Source of the DNA: Bolinopsis microptera
Taxonomy: Eukaryota; Ctenophora; Tentaculata; Lobata; Bolinopsidae
Direction: 5' to 3'
DNA: 64,000 bases
Assembly: GCF_026151205.1 (NCBI RefSeq)
Contig: NC_087084.1
Location: forward strand, 6,317,538 to 6,381,537
The notes under the pieces: generated by a model
Seen by the model: only the letters and a program-made list of their open reading frames with translations
Database searches by the model: none
Told to the model about the DNA's origin: nothing
In this document: positions 38,510-47,150 of the stretch, one piece after another
How the letters are laid out: every line of letters begins with the position of its first letter
Position numbering within the stretch: position 1 is the stretch's first letter
Made by a program: the position numbers and the translations under genes

Positions 38510-38728
38510 TTTCCGACACTTGTAAAAATTTCACGGATTTTCGACACTTGTAAAAATTTCACGGATTTTCGACACTTGTAAAAATTTCGAGCAATTTCAA
38601 CACTTGTAAAAATTTCACGGATTTTCGACACTTGTAAAAATTTCGAGCAATTTCAACACTTGTAAAAATTTCACGGATTTTCGACACTTGTAAAAATTTC
38701 GAGCAATTTCATCACTTGTAAAAATTTG
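38510..38728. repeat. 30-bp tandem repeats, two alternating variants
   Basis: About seven copies of CACTTGTAAAAATTTC plus a variable half: variant A continues ACGGATTTTCGA, variant B GAGCAATTTCA. The order is A-A-B-A-B-A-B, so a 60-bp AB unit has been amplified. It lies just upstream of the first Polinton gene. Confidence 0.9.
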
Positions 38729-38784
38729 TTATTAAAAGGATCAACATCATTATATATCTCATTTCTCTTTTTGTTAGTTTTACA

Positions 38785-39051
38785 ATGTCAGATATTCTTA
38801 TTGAAGATGAATATCACAGAGGTTTTGTTATTGGGATCATGAGATTACTTGCTGTACATAGTTATTCGGTTACCAGAGCTTTCAGATTAGAGTTACTCTA
38901 TCTTAAAGAGAATAGAATTTTAAGAGCAAGGATTTTTGAAAACACTCTTGTTTTTAATCGAGTACCCAATTTAAAAGTAGGTAAAAATTATGTTGTAGTA
39001 GGGTGGTTAACAGCAAGCAACCATATTATAGAGGTGAATGATATGAGCTAA
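38785..39051 (+). CDS. Short paralogue of the RPA-like protein, C-terminal half only
   Basis: 88 codons. The part FRLELLYLKEN...IFENTLVFNR, PNLKVGKNYVVVGW and a final VNDMS parallels the C-terminus of the 199-aa protein at 40655-41254 (FKLELFSEVDN...IFPNNFAYQK, ENMKIGHKYWVVGW, VVDIN). The fold is probably an OB-type beta barrel. A TATA motif (38751-38757) sits 28-34 bp upstream of the ATG. The stop is followed after one base by the next ATG (TAATATG), so it may share a transcript with the next gene. Possible role: ssDNA binding or a regulator of its longer relative (inference). Confidence 0.55.
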   Translation: MSDILIEDEYHRGFVIGIMRLLAVHSYSVTRAFRLELLYLKENRILRARIFENTLVFNRVPNLKVGKNYVVVGWLTASNHIIEVNDMS

Positions 39052-39052
39052 T

Positions 39053-39529
39053 ATGCAAGAGATCCGTGATTTATCAATTGAAGATCTGCGCACAAAGCTG
39101 AAAGAGCAAAAACTCTGTTATGGTTATGAGGTTCTAACAATTTGTGAACGTCGTCGCAAAAAGTTTGAAAAGCGATTGTTCTTACACATGCAAGGAAAAG
39201 AAGCACCCACCCTTCATAAATGTGCTGATAATAGGAGTGAATACTTTTTGCTTGATATAGAACTTCCACAGACATGGTATCCAGGAACATCAATACTGAA
39301 AAAGACATCAACTAAAAAAACTAAGAAGTCTGTCCGATTTAAGCAAACGGAAATATTTGGAAATGAACCCATCTACCCATACTGTGTTACAAAGTACAAT
39401 CATAACACTAAAAGCCAACACCTACATGCACCACAATGTTCTAATGCTGTTGCAGAAACGATCGAGGTGTTGGGCCAATACAGATGGATGAATAGAAAGT
39501 TTTTGATTGAAGGGAGGCATGATATATAA
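39053..39529 (+). CDS. Polinton protein with LEM/SAP-like N-terminus
   Basis: 158 codons. Residues about 7-45 (LSIEDLRTKLKEQKL, then TICERRRKKFEKRLFLHM) have the helix-loop-helix pattern of LEM/HeH/SAP domains: 'L..eeLr..L...g....i...tR..yekkL'. Such domains bind DNA or the DNA-binding BAF protein at the nuclear envelope. The middle is lysine/threonine-rich (KKTSTKKTKKSVRFKQ) and could contact DNA. The C-terminal half has several Cys/His (YPYCVTKYNH, HLHAPQCSN) but no clear zinc-finger spacing. It starts one base after the stop of the upstream gene. Family call is low confidence. Confidence 0.5.
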   Translation: MQEIRDLSIEDLRTKLKEQKLCYGYEVLTICERRRKKFEKRLFLHMQGKEAPTLHKCADNRSEYFLLDIELPQTWYPGTSILKKTSTKKTKKSVRFKQTEIFGNEPIYPYCVTKYNHNTKSQHLHAPQCSNAVAETIEVLGQYRWMNRKFLIEGRHDI

Positions 39530-39645
39530 GAACTTAGAGTTCCAACCTTGACTGATTGAAGATGCAGACCAGCTCACAATATTTCCAAGAGTTCTATGTC
39601 AACTCACCATCAGAATTTCTGAGTTTCCAATGTCTCTTAGAGTCT
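39505..39645 (+). pseudogene. Truncated copy of the 115-aa gene (left copy of a 685-bp-offset duplication)
   Basis: 39505 to about 39622 is nearly identical to 40190 to about 40305. The copy starts with the same TATATAAG promoter and ATG (39562) but diverges after 21 codons and runs into a stop, so it encodes only the N-terminus of the 40248 gene. Confidence 0.75.
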
Positions 39646-40189
39646 TAGGTCAACAGAATCAACAACAATTTTAATCTCTCCAATTTGATCGATAAGATAT
39701 TTCAAGTGCAACTCATCAAAACTATATAATTCCTTTGTTCGATCAACAGGTTTTGATATGTCATCCTTTGTACCCATACAGATGCAATCATGACTCGGCT
39801 CAGTTTTCAACTTGGATTTTACTCACCGATCTAGAAGATCGGACTTTGCTACTAAGGTTTAAGAGTTGCATCTCGTAAACTTTCCTGGTAGTATCGGTTA
39901 TAGGTCTAGGTTGAGTGTCATATTCTCTTATGATAAATACTCGAAACTAAAGAGAGTGAATGTGATCGGGCTAATTCAAAACTTATTTATCGAGGTAAAT
40001 TATATTTCTTCAAAGAACAGACTAATTCATAACCACACGACACCCCAAAGAAATATTTGCTTACCATGCCACAGCTTTTAACCAATGTCCCCAGTATCAT
40101 CAGGAACAATCTCGATCAAAACCACCCTGTTAAACATGAACGGAGGTTTGGAGATGGGTGCTACTTTTCAGAGTATCCAGAGTTCATTT
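39646..40189. pseudogene. Decayed region between the duplicated promoters, with an RPA-like remnant
   Basis: A frame at 39866-40081 (+) reads ...IEVNYISSKN...RNICLPCHSF, echoing VQVEYSYKDGY...DNCPICFNS of the 40655 protein (first OB part and first half of its zinc ribbon), and then stops. On the minus strand a short frame (about 39645-39785) is open but unrecognised. The stretch looks like rearranged leftovers of neighbouring genes. Confidence 0.4.
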
Positions 40190-40208
40190 TGATTGAAGGG
40201 AGGCATGA

Positions 40209-40216
40209 TATATAAG
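40209..40216 (+). promoter_or_regulatory. TATA box of the 115-aa gene
   Basis: TATATAAG, 32-39 bp upstream of the ATG at 40248; the same box is in the duplicated copy at about 39524-39531. Confidence 0.65.
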
Positions 40217-40247
40217 AACTTAGAGTTCCAACCTTGACCGATTAAAG

Positions 40248-40595
40248 ATGCAGACCAGCACACAATATTTCCAAGAGTTCTTTGTCAACTCACCATCAGA
40301 ATTTCTGAATGAGCTTCACTCTGAGCTTTCATACTATCAAAGAACCAAAGTTATAACTATGTTTGACATTTACCGTATTCGAAAAAGAGTACTCCCTATG
40401 TTTGATATTTTGATATCAGCTCAGAGTAAGAGTTATGAAGATATCATCAATATCCATGAAAATATAGTTTTGCAAGCAATACGAGAAGAGCTGAACTTAT
40501 CAGATGTTACTCAGATGGCAAATGAAAACAAGTACATGTTACGCAATTGTTTTAAGGTCTTCATGAATTCAATGCCCAGTGACTCGCCTATATAA
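40248..40595 (+). CDS. Polinton hypothetical protein, 115 aa, helical
   Basis: Opens with ATG at 40248 and ends at 40593-40595. Predicted mostly alpha-helical (SEFLNELHSELSYYQRTKVI; QAIREELNLSDVTQMANENK), mildly acidic, without cysteines apart from one, no signal peptide and no membrane segment. I do not recognise a family. Its own TATA box and an intact copy beside a truncated one suggest a functional early-type gene. The TATA box of the next gene overlaps its stop codon. Confidence 0.6.
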   Translation: MQTSTQYFQEFFVNSPSEFLNELHSELSYYQRTKVITMFDIYRIRKRVLPMFDILISAQSKSYEDIINIHENIVLQAIREELNLSDVTQMANENKYMLRNCFKVFMNSMPSDSPI

Positions 40596-40654
40596 ATCGA
40601 GTTGGAATGTAGAGAGCTCATTTCTTGATACAGAACTTTGGTTACGTTTCAAAC

Positions 40655-41254
40655 ATGGCACTCTTCAACAACTATGGATTGATTTGTGAAATTAATCCAA
40701 ATACAAAAGGATACACTCGCTTGACGATCTCAACGAATATACCATTCAAGACAAGATTGATTAAGTTCAATGTTTGGGATACCGTACAGTTAAAGAAACC
40801 TGGAAGTACTAGATCCAGTACCGCGATTCCCTTCAAAGTGGGAGAAGAAGTACAAGTGGAATATTCCTACAAGGATGGGTATCCTATACTCGTTAACATG
40901 GTTTCATCTCACGTTGACAATTGTCCAATATGCTTTAACTCACTGGAGGGTATTGATACTCAAAGAATGGAGATTGGATGCGATGGATGTCGATTGATAC
41001 CTGAGGAAGAACACAAGAAAAGAGTGAATACTCAAATGCAGATCGTTTCTAAAACGCTAAAGCAGTATTCAAACAGTGCAGGGTTCAAACTAGAGCTTTT
41101 CAGTGAAGTAGATAACAAAGCCTTTGCTCCGGTTATTTTCCCAAATAACTTTGCATACCAGAAACTTGAAAATATGAAAATTGGACACAAATACTGGGTC
41201 GTCGGATGGATTGCTCCAAACGGAAAGTTTCTCGATGTAGTTGATATCAATTAG
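40655..41254 (+). CDS. Putative RPA-like ssDNA-binding protein (OB folds with zinc ribbon)
   Basis: 199 codons from ATG at 40655; upstream frame lacks ATG, and a TATA box (40589-40596) lies 66 bp before. Domains by eye: residues about 1-85 beta-rich and OB-like (LTISTNIPFKTRLIKFNVWD; VGEEVQVEYSYKDGYPILVN), residues about 88-116 a four-cysteine knuckle (CPIC...GCDGC), and residues about 140-199 a second beta-rich part ending YWVVGWIAPNGKFLDVVDIN. OB-zinc-OB order recalls replication protein A subunits. With a protein-primed PolB in the same element, coating single strands during strand displacement is the natural role (inference). It converges on the protease gene with only ~70 bp between, where polyadenylation signals for both strands overlap. 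Confidence 0.5.
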   Translation: MALFNNYGLICEINPNTKGYTRLTISTNIPFKTRLIKFNVWDTVQLKKPGSTRSSTAIPFKVGEEVQVEYSYKDGYPILVNMVSSHVDNCPICFNSLEGIDTQRMEIGCDGCRLIPEEEHKKRVNTQMQIVSKTLKQYSNSAGFKLELFSEVDNKAFAPVIFPNNFAYQKLENMKIGHKYWVVGWIAPNGKFLDVVDIN

Positions 41255-41325
41255 TTGTAATTTTATTGGTTTTATTTTATGTCTTTATGAACTTGTTTTC
41301 ATTTGTACAAATAAAACAAATTTAT
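41255..41325. terminator. Convergent polyadenylation region
   Basis: Between the stop codons of two converging genes are AATAAA on the plus strand (about 41310) and TTTATT/TTTTATTTTAT (AATAAA on the minus strand, about 41265-41280). Confidence 0.6.
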
Positions 41326-41790
41326 TCAAATTATTGAAGAAACAAAATTAAAAGCTACAGAATCATTTTTTTCAAAATCTTGTGAGTAGTCGTTTAAAAA
41401 ATCTTTATAATCTAACCCTAAACTTAACACATAGATAAAATGAATGCAAAAGTAACCACATGCTTTGCTATTCCAGCCTTGAACTCTATAGTTTGTGTAT
41501 CTAACAAACTTAAACTTTTTTACAATATCCTTATAATATTTAGGTAGAGTTTTGTGGTCTGGCGATCGTCCAAATGAATCAAAGAAGCATATTGTATCAT
41601 CTTTTGCAGCCCAAGCACACCAATGTTCTCCATTTTCATCATGCTCCTCAGTGTTTGAAATGAAAGCATAATATGGTTTGGTAGATGTAGGTGAGAAACA
41701 AGAAGGGTAAGTACCAATATAGTTTTTGCTAGTAACGCTTGTGTTGAAAAGAATATCGTCAAGTTGCGTTGTGGTAAGAGGTTCAAGCAT
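41326..41790 (-). CDS. Adenovirus-type cysteine protease (adenain-like, PRO)
   Basis: 154 codons. Catalytic elements are in the family order: GEHWCAWA (His), CFFDSFG (Asp/Glu position), and SKACGYFCIHFIYVLSLG (nucleophilic Cys after Gln-containing RVQGWNSKA). This is the C5/ULP-like fold that matures virions in adenoviruses, virophages and Polintons. The ATG shares its A with the MCP stop codon (TAATG at 41792-41788), so translation may be coupled to the capsid gene. Length is short but complete for the family. Likely substrates are the small capsid proteins with LxGxG/MxGxG sites encoded upstream. Confidence 0.9.
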   Translation of the reverse strand: MLEPLTTTQLDDILFNTSVTSKNYIGTYPSCFSPTSTKPYYAFISNTEEHDENGEHWCAWAAKDDTICFFDSFGRSPDHKTLPKYYKDIVKKFKFVRYTNYRVQGWNSKACGYFCIHFIYVLSLGLDYKDFLNDYSQDFEKNDSVAFNFVSSII

Positions 41791-42213
41791 TATTCAATGA
41801 TGCGTACAATACGATCGGAATCTATTTGAATTTGTCTGTCAAAGACAGCATAAACAATTAGTATGAGATCTTCTGGAAAAGTCTCTGTTCCGAGATCTAT
41901 TTCAATGCTGGTACTTGCTTTCTCTTGAAGATTCAGATGACGATCATTTATACTAGATCTATCAGCACCGAAGCTTATTGCAGTCATGAAATTCAAATGA
42001 AAGTTGTTCTCATTTATAAGACATGATCCTTGGGTATCCTTACCCAAGGTGCGGTAAAGTTGTCGTAGATACTCACCAAATTCTTTGAATTGGAAGTTAT
42101 TCTCACCAATTTTTCTGATACTACCAACTTCTAAAGGATCAGCAAAGACTGGAACACCATCACGGTAAAGTTGAAATTTTTTGTAAGGTATCATAATAAA
42201 AGGATTTGAGGGC
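41790..42213 (-). pseudogene. Major capsid protein (MCP), C-terminal portion, separated by retrotransposon
   Basis: The open frame leads from the LTR junction to a TAA at 41792-41790. It encodes about 141 residues of beta-rich sequence, including YRDGVPVFADPLEVGSI and FPEDLILIVYAVFDRQIQID, as expected for the second jelly roll. The lengths of the two MCP parts outside the insertion (1166 + 424 nt) sum to 1590, a multiple of three, consistent with one ancestral 529-aa frame. This half now lacks its own start. Confidence 0.85.
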
Positions 42214-42218
42214 ATATG
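42214..42218. repeat. 5-bp target-site duplication, left (ATATG)
   Basis: ATATG precedes the left LTR and is repeated at 47151-47155 after the right LTR; five bases is typical for Gypsy-type integrases. Confidence 0.95.
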
Positions 42219-42340
42219 TGTTATATATTCTAGTAATTTATTGTATGATTAACCGATATACTATTCAGGATGACTACCTGGGTTTTGGTTTTGGTTTAGC
42301 TTTTAGTCTTGCGTTTACCTTGTCACAACGATTCATAACA
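42219..42340 (+). repeat. Left LTR, 122 bp
   Basis: Starts TGTTATATATTC and ends CGATTCATAACA (TG...CA). It is identical base for base to the right LTR as far as I can compare, so insertion is recent. Confidence 0.95.
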
Positions 42341-45300
42341 ATGGCGACGAGTCTGGTTTCGAACTTACGCTTATCCAAGGAAACTGATTGTGTCAGAGAG
42401 TGGCTGGAAATCTTCGAAAACGCTGCTTCTGTGTTCATTTTCGCACACGCAGATAAGTTACCAGATGACGCAGAAGAGAAAACTGCTAAAAAAGCAGAAC
42501 TCATGAGAACACTGTTAACAGTCAATCTGGGGCCTGACGCGTTGAAGAAGTTGCGTGCATTTACATTTCCAGATGAAATTAAAGACACTACCTACGCTAC
42601 CCTGAGAAAAACTCTTGTTGATCGGTTATCACCCAAAACAAACATTGTAGCTCAACAGCAGAAGTTTATGACGTTGAATCAGATTGCTGGTGAATCCTTA
42701 TGTACTTTTATGTCACGATTGAAGGAAGCTGCTAATGTTTGTCAGTTCGGTGATTTGTTTGATTTAATGGTGCGTACACGTTTTGTGGCTGGACTATCCT
42801 CTGATAGGATACGTGCTGAACTCATATCAGAATCTGCTACCAACGACACGTCTGCCAGCCTGTTTGATAAAGCTCAGACGAAGGAGAACGCTCTGCAAAG
42901 TTCAATGTCAGTCACAACACACTATGTTCAAAAACCCGGGAAGTTTCAAAAACCTCAAAACTCTAAGTTCCATCAGAAGGCCGACCTTAGCATTGTTTGT
43001 TCACGTTGTACTGTTCGTGGTCATGTTGCGAAAAACTGCAAAGTTCGTTGCAGAAACTGTCGCAAACCCGGACATATCGCGAAGAACTGTCGTTCTGCTA
43101 AGAAGCAATCCCATTGTGTTGAAGGGATTGGTGATCATGATGAGGGCAACGCTTGCGCTGCTGATTATGGGTACACACATCAAGAGTCGGAGAAAACGTT
43201 GTACTGCGTGGAGACGGCTGATCCTGTCCAGATTCCAGTACAGATTCCTGTTCCTGATGGTACTCTTCCTGCATCAGTTGTTAGTAATTTATCCAGTTGT
43301 ATAGATTGTAATCAGAAACCATTTCTTAAAGTTAAGATTAATGATAAGATTTTGAAAATGGAGTTAGATACTGGTTCATCTTTAAGCTGTATAAGTAAGT
43401 CTGATTTTGCTAGACTAGGACTAACTGATTGCCAGATTGTTCCATGTTCCCAGAAATTGCGAGTAGCTAATTTTAATTGTGAAAGCATTGACTGCAAGGC
43501 CCTTGTAAACGTTGAATTTAGAGGCAAGAAATGGATTTTACCACTATATGTTGTCGATTGTCGGTTTCCCACACTCCTAGGTCGAGAGTGGATCATCCAG
43601 ATGTTTGGTAAAGACTGGTTGGATCATATGATAGGACTTGTTGATGTTGAGCAATCTTACGCTGTCTCCAAGCTTCAGAGAGATGAATTTGTTAGTGAGA
43701 TACTCCGCAGTCCTGTGTTCGATCCTGGTGTTGGAACTGTTAAAGGATTCGAAGCTTGTCTACAATTTAAGCCTGATGCGAGAGCAAAGTTTTGCAAGGC
43801 AAGGCATGTCCCATTTGCCATCGTAGACAAGGTTGGGAAAGCCATAGACGAGTTAGTGAAGAATGGACAGCTGATTCCAACAGAGCACTCAGACTGGGCT
43901 TCACCCATAGTTCCTGTCATGAAAGCGGATGGTACGATTCGCATATTTGGTGACTACAAGACTACTGTAAATCCTAATCTCGACACAGCTATTTACCCAC
44001 TTCCTACGATAGAAGATTGCTTGAGTAAGATTGTCGGAGGTAAACTGTTTACTAAGCTGGATATCAGAGCCGCTTATAATAGTTTGAAGTTGAGAGAATG
44101 TGATCAAAAGATTGTGACTTTGAACACACACAAAGGATTGTTCAGTCCTACTTCTCTACCATTCGGTATTTCATCTGCCGGACCGATATTTGAACGCAAG
44201 ATTGATGATACCTTGAGAAAGACAGAGAACACGGCATGGCGTGTTGACGACATTCTAATAACAGGACCTGATGATGAGAGTCACATGAAGAACGTGAGAA
44301 CGGTGATTACAGCACTAGAGAATGAAGGCTACAAATGCCGGCTAGACAAGTGTGTTTTCATGGAGCCTAAGGTGACATTTCTAGGCCATGAAGTATCTGC
44401 TGACGGGATAAGACCGCTGAGTTCGAAAGTTGAAACCATAGTGAGAGCACCGTATCCTACTACTAGAGCGGAGATGATATCATTTCTTGGTGGTGCACAG
44501 TACTATTCACGTTTTATTCCCAATATGTCAACAGTTGTTGAACCACTTAACCGTTTAAGACCCGCTGACAGTATTTTCCACTTTGGAGATAGAGAAAAGA
44601 GAGCTTTTGATGAGTTAAGAGCGCTGTTATCGTCTGACTTGGTTCTAACAGTCTACAACCCTGAGCTGGAGTTAAAGCTTGACACGGACGCTTCATCCGT
44701 TGGTTTAGGAGCTGTTATGTCACATATTGATGAAAATGGAACAGAGCGACCGATCGAGTATATATCTCGAACACTGACGAAATCTGAGAGAAACTATTCC
44801 ATGATAGAAAAAGAAGCATTGGCAATAGTTTGGGCGACTAAGAGACTGCACCGTTATCTTTTTGGACGACCGTTTACCCTAGTTACAGACCACAAGCCGC
44901 TGGAATCTATCTTTCACCCTAGTCGTGGAATTCCTAGCATGGTGGCAGGTCGTTTACAACGATGGTCATTGTTCCTTAGCGGTTACACTTACAAGATCCA
45001 GTTTCGACCCACTGGTAAACATTGTAATGCTGATCTATGTTCCCGTTTTCCACTGCCTTTAGACACATCGGCAGAGACGAGAGAGTTTGATGACGAGTTA
45101 ACAGAGGAGTTTGAAATGAAACCTCTAGATACTGTTTTCAGCGTGCACTACTTCGGTGATGACAAACCTTTGATTGACGCTGAGTTAATAGCTAGTCACA
45201 CAAGAAGAGACAAGACACTTGGTCGAGTGTTACAGTTTGTTAAAGACGGCTGGAACGAGAAACCCCCTGTTGATGTCGAGCTGAAACCGTTTTACACACG

Positions 45301-46660
45301 TCGAAACGAGTTGTCAATAGACCAGAACTGTATTGTCTGGGGATCTCGAGTTGTTATTCCAGAGAGTATGAGAAAGAGCGTGCTTTCAATGCTTCATGCA
45401 ACACACATGGGCATTTCACAGACAAAAGCACTAGCGAGAGGCTATGTTTATTGGCCAAACATGGATGCTGAGATCGAGAAAATGGTTAAACTATGTGAAC
45501 CATGTCAACTAAACCAGAAGAAACCCGCTAGATCTACACCACACCCATGGGCTAAAACTATGGAGGCTTGGGAGCGGATTCATCTAGATTTCTGTGGACC
45601 CTTTCTTGGATCTATGTGGCTGATAGTTATCTGTTCGTATTCAAAATGGTTAGAAGTTGTGAGAATGACGAACATTACAAGTAAGAGAGTGATTCAAGAG
45701 TTACGAGACATCTTTAGCCGTTGGGGACTACCCAAGATACTAGTATCAGACAATGGATCGAGTTTAACTTCAGAAGAGTTTAAAGTATTCACGAACAATA
45801 ACCAGATTCGACACGTGCTTATTCCTGCTTACTCACCTGCAAGTAATGGACAAGCAGAAGTTGCAGTCGGACTGTTTAAAAGAGCTATGAAACGGATGAT
45901 CTTGAAAAACCCTGACGTTATGTGTAACCTGGCTGATTGGCTGCTAAACTACCGCAACACACCACACACCACTACCGGAGTAGAGCCTGCAGTTGCGATG
46001 ATGAAACGACGGACGAGAAACGCCTTGAGTTTTCTACACCCGAGTTCGAGTAGTAAGTTTGCCAAAGTTGCTTTAAACGATCAGAACACGATTGCTGAAT
46101 CGAGACTTCGTGATCTGAAGATTGATGACACTATATCGTTCTATGATGAGAACAAGAAGTGCTGGAGAAACGGTGTTATCGAGGGTAAGGAAGGTACCAA
46201 AGTGCTACTGATCAAGACACCTGATGGAGTCTACCGCAAGCATTTGGACAAGGTGATCAAGAGATCTGTTGTGTCAGAACCGTTGCAACAAACAGATCCG
46301 GATACACCGAGAGTTGAGCTGGAGATAAGAGATGAGCAGAGTTCTACAGCTACTGATGGTGATTTCGAGAAGACAGCTAGCTTACCTGAGAGTACAGAGC
46401 CGGAAACTTCGATTATAGTTGGTAATAATCCAAATCTACCCGCCAAGCCTAACCATAAGGCAGCCATTGAACCTATAATCACTGCACAACCTGTACTTAA
46501 ACCACGTGAGCTTGCCATAGAAATTAACCGTAGCACTATGAAACCTAATATTGTTAGAGAGCATGAATTGCAACAACCTAATTTGCTTCTGCCAGCAAAC
46601 TTTGCACGTGATAGTAAACCACCAGACAGGCTAAGTTACCGCAAACTGGGAGGAACATAA
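42341..46660 (+). CDS. Gag-Pol polyprotein of Gypsy element
   Basis: 1439 codons in one frame, starting at the ATG just after the LTR; the open frame upstream of it is LTR sequence. Order: Gag with two zinc knuckles (CSRCTVRGHVAKNC and CRNCRKPGHIAKNC, about residues 223-256), aspartic protease (MELDTGSSLSC), reverse transcriptase (GDYKTTVNPNL, FTKLDIRAAYN, LPFGISSAGPIF, then RVDDILITG), RNase H (DTDASSVGLGAV, EKEALAIVW, TDHKPL), integrase zinc domain (LHATHMGIS...CEPCQ) and D,D-35-E core (HLDFCGPF, VSDNGSS, SNGQAEV). No chromodomain or envelope is seen. The catalytic Y-x-D-D is RVDD here, replacing the near-universal aromatic. Otherwise all key residues are present and there are no stops. Confidence 0.95.
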   Translation: MATSLVSNLRLSKETDCVREWLEIFENAASVFIFAHADKLPDDAEEKTAKKAELMRTLLTVNLGPDALKKLRAFTFPDEIKDTTYATLRKTLVDRLSPKTNIVAQQQKFMTLNQIAGESLCTFMSRLKEAANVCQFGDLFDLMVRTRFVAGLSSDRIRAELISESATNDTSASLFDKAQTKENALQSSMSVTTHYVQKPGKFQKPQNSKFHQKADLSIVCSRCTVRGHVAKNCKVRCRNCRKPGHIAKNCRSAKKQSHCVEGIGDHDEGNACAADYGYTHQESEKTLYCVETADPVQIPVQIPVPDGTLPASVVSNLSSCIDCNQKPFLKVKINDKILKMELDTGSSLSCISKSDFARLGLTDCQIVPCSQKLRVANFNCESIDCKALVNVEFRGKKWILPLYVVDCRFPTLLGREWIIQMFGKDWLDHMIGLVDVEQSYAVSKLQRDEFVSEILRSPVFDPGVGTVKGFEACLQFKPDARAKFCKARHVPFAIVDKVGKAIDELVKNGQLIPTEHSDWASPIVPVMKADGTIRIFGDYKTTVNPNLDTAIYPLPTIEDCLSKIVGGKLFTKLDIRAAYNSLKLRECDQKIVTLNTHKGLFSPTSLPFGISSAGPIFERKIDDTLRKTENTAWRVDDILITGPDDESHMKNVRTVITALENEGYKCRLDKCVFMEPKVTFLGHEVSADGIRPLSSKVETIVRAPYPTTRAEMISFLGGAQYYSRFIPNMSTVVEPLNRLRPADSIFHFGDREKRAFDELRALLSSDLVLTVYNPELELKLDTDASSVGLGAVMSHIDENGTERPIEYISRTLTKSERNYSMIEKEALAIVWATKRLHRYLFGRPFTLVTDHKPLESIFHPSRGIPSMVAGRLQRWSLFLSGYTYKIQFRPTGKHCNADLCSRFPLPLDTSAETREFDDELTEEFEMKPLDTVFSVHYFGDDKPLIDAELIASHTRRDKTLGRVLQFVKDGWNEKPPVDVELKPFYTRRNELSIDQNCIVWGSRVVIPESMRKSVLSMLHATHMGISQTKALARGYVYWPNMDAEIEKMVKLCEPCQLNQKKPARSTPHPWAKTMEAWERIHLDFCGPFLGSMWLIVICSYSKWLEVVRMTNITSKRVIQELRDIFSRWGLPKILVSDNGSSLTSEEFKVFTNNNQIRHVLIPAYSPASNGQAEVAVGLFKRAMKRMILKNPDVMCNLADWLLNYRNTPHTTTGVEPAVAMMKRRTRNALSFLHPSSSSKFAKVALNDQNTIAESRLRDLKIDDTISFYDENKKCWRNGVIEGKEGTKVLLIKTPDGVYRKHLDKVIKRSVVSEPLQQTDPDTPRVELEIRDEQSSTATDGDFEKTASLPESTEPETSIIVGNNPNLPAKPNHKAAIEPIITAQPVLKPRELAIEINRSTMKPNIVREHELQQPNLLLPANFARDSKPPDRLSYRKLGGT
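42342..42352 (+). promoter_or_regulatory. Primer-binding site candidate overlapping the gag start codon
   Basis: TGGCGACGAGT begins one base after the LTR, the standard place for tRNA priming; TGG matches the CCA end. The gag-pol ATG (42341-42343) overlaps it. Confidence 0.6.
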
Positions 46661-47028
46661 AACACGTTTCATTATCACATTTTATGACAGTTGTTTTATT
46701 TTGAATGTGTAAATCTAACCACACATTAATCCAGTTAAATTATCAAGATCAAACATAAAGTTATAAATATTCCCTGTCACGTTTATGTTTTGAAGAATAA
46801 CACGTTATTTTTTGTTTTAAACGGAATGCGCTAAGTTTTAAATCGTGTAGCGAGCGCAACACGTTTCAAAATTTTCACGTGAGTTCACTTCACACTTTTG
46901 TAGATTTCATTTTGACCACGTTTTCAAACATTTTAAATTTTGTACGATTGATTTATATCACATTTTTTTACGAATTCAGTTAAATTATTAAATCTATATT
47001 GTTTTTAACACTTTTTAGTTGAACGGGA
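46661..47028 (+). other. 3' untranslated region of the Gypsy element with polypurine tract
   Basis: AT-rich, no coding. The last eight bases before the LTR (GAACGGGA) are the polypurine-tract candidate. Confidence 0.7.
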
Positions 47029-47150
47029 TGTTATATATTCTAGTAATTTATTGTATGATTAACCGATATACTATTCAGGATGACTACCTGGGTTTTGGTT
47101 TTGGTTTAGCTTTTAGTCTTGCGTTTACCTTGTCACAACGATTCATAACA
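47029..47150 (+). repeat. Right LTR, 122 bp
   Basis: Identical to 42219-42340; followed by the ATATG duplication at 47151-47155. Confidence 0.95.

Larger units (their letters stand above)
42219..47150 (+). mobile_element. Ty3/Gypsy LTR retrotransposon, full length, Mag-like (tiny LTRs)
   Basis: 4932 bp with two identical 122-bp LTRs, a 5-bp target duplication, one gag-pol ORF, a candidate primer-binding site right after the left LTR (TGGCGACGAG from 42342) and a short purine run (GAACGGGA) before the right LTR. Very short LTRs and a single ORF are known in Mag-clade Gypsy elements; that clade call is an inference. It lies in antisense to the MCP gene it disrupts. Confidence 0.95.

Noticed and set aside
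42206-42340. 45-codon N-terminal extension of gag-pol
   Set aside because: This is LTR sequence; the ATG at 42341 is the first inside the element transcript.
47084-47150. Basic C-terminal tail (KAKPKPKPR) on the MCP
   Set aside because: It is antisense LTR sequence created by the insertion.
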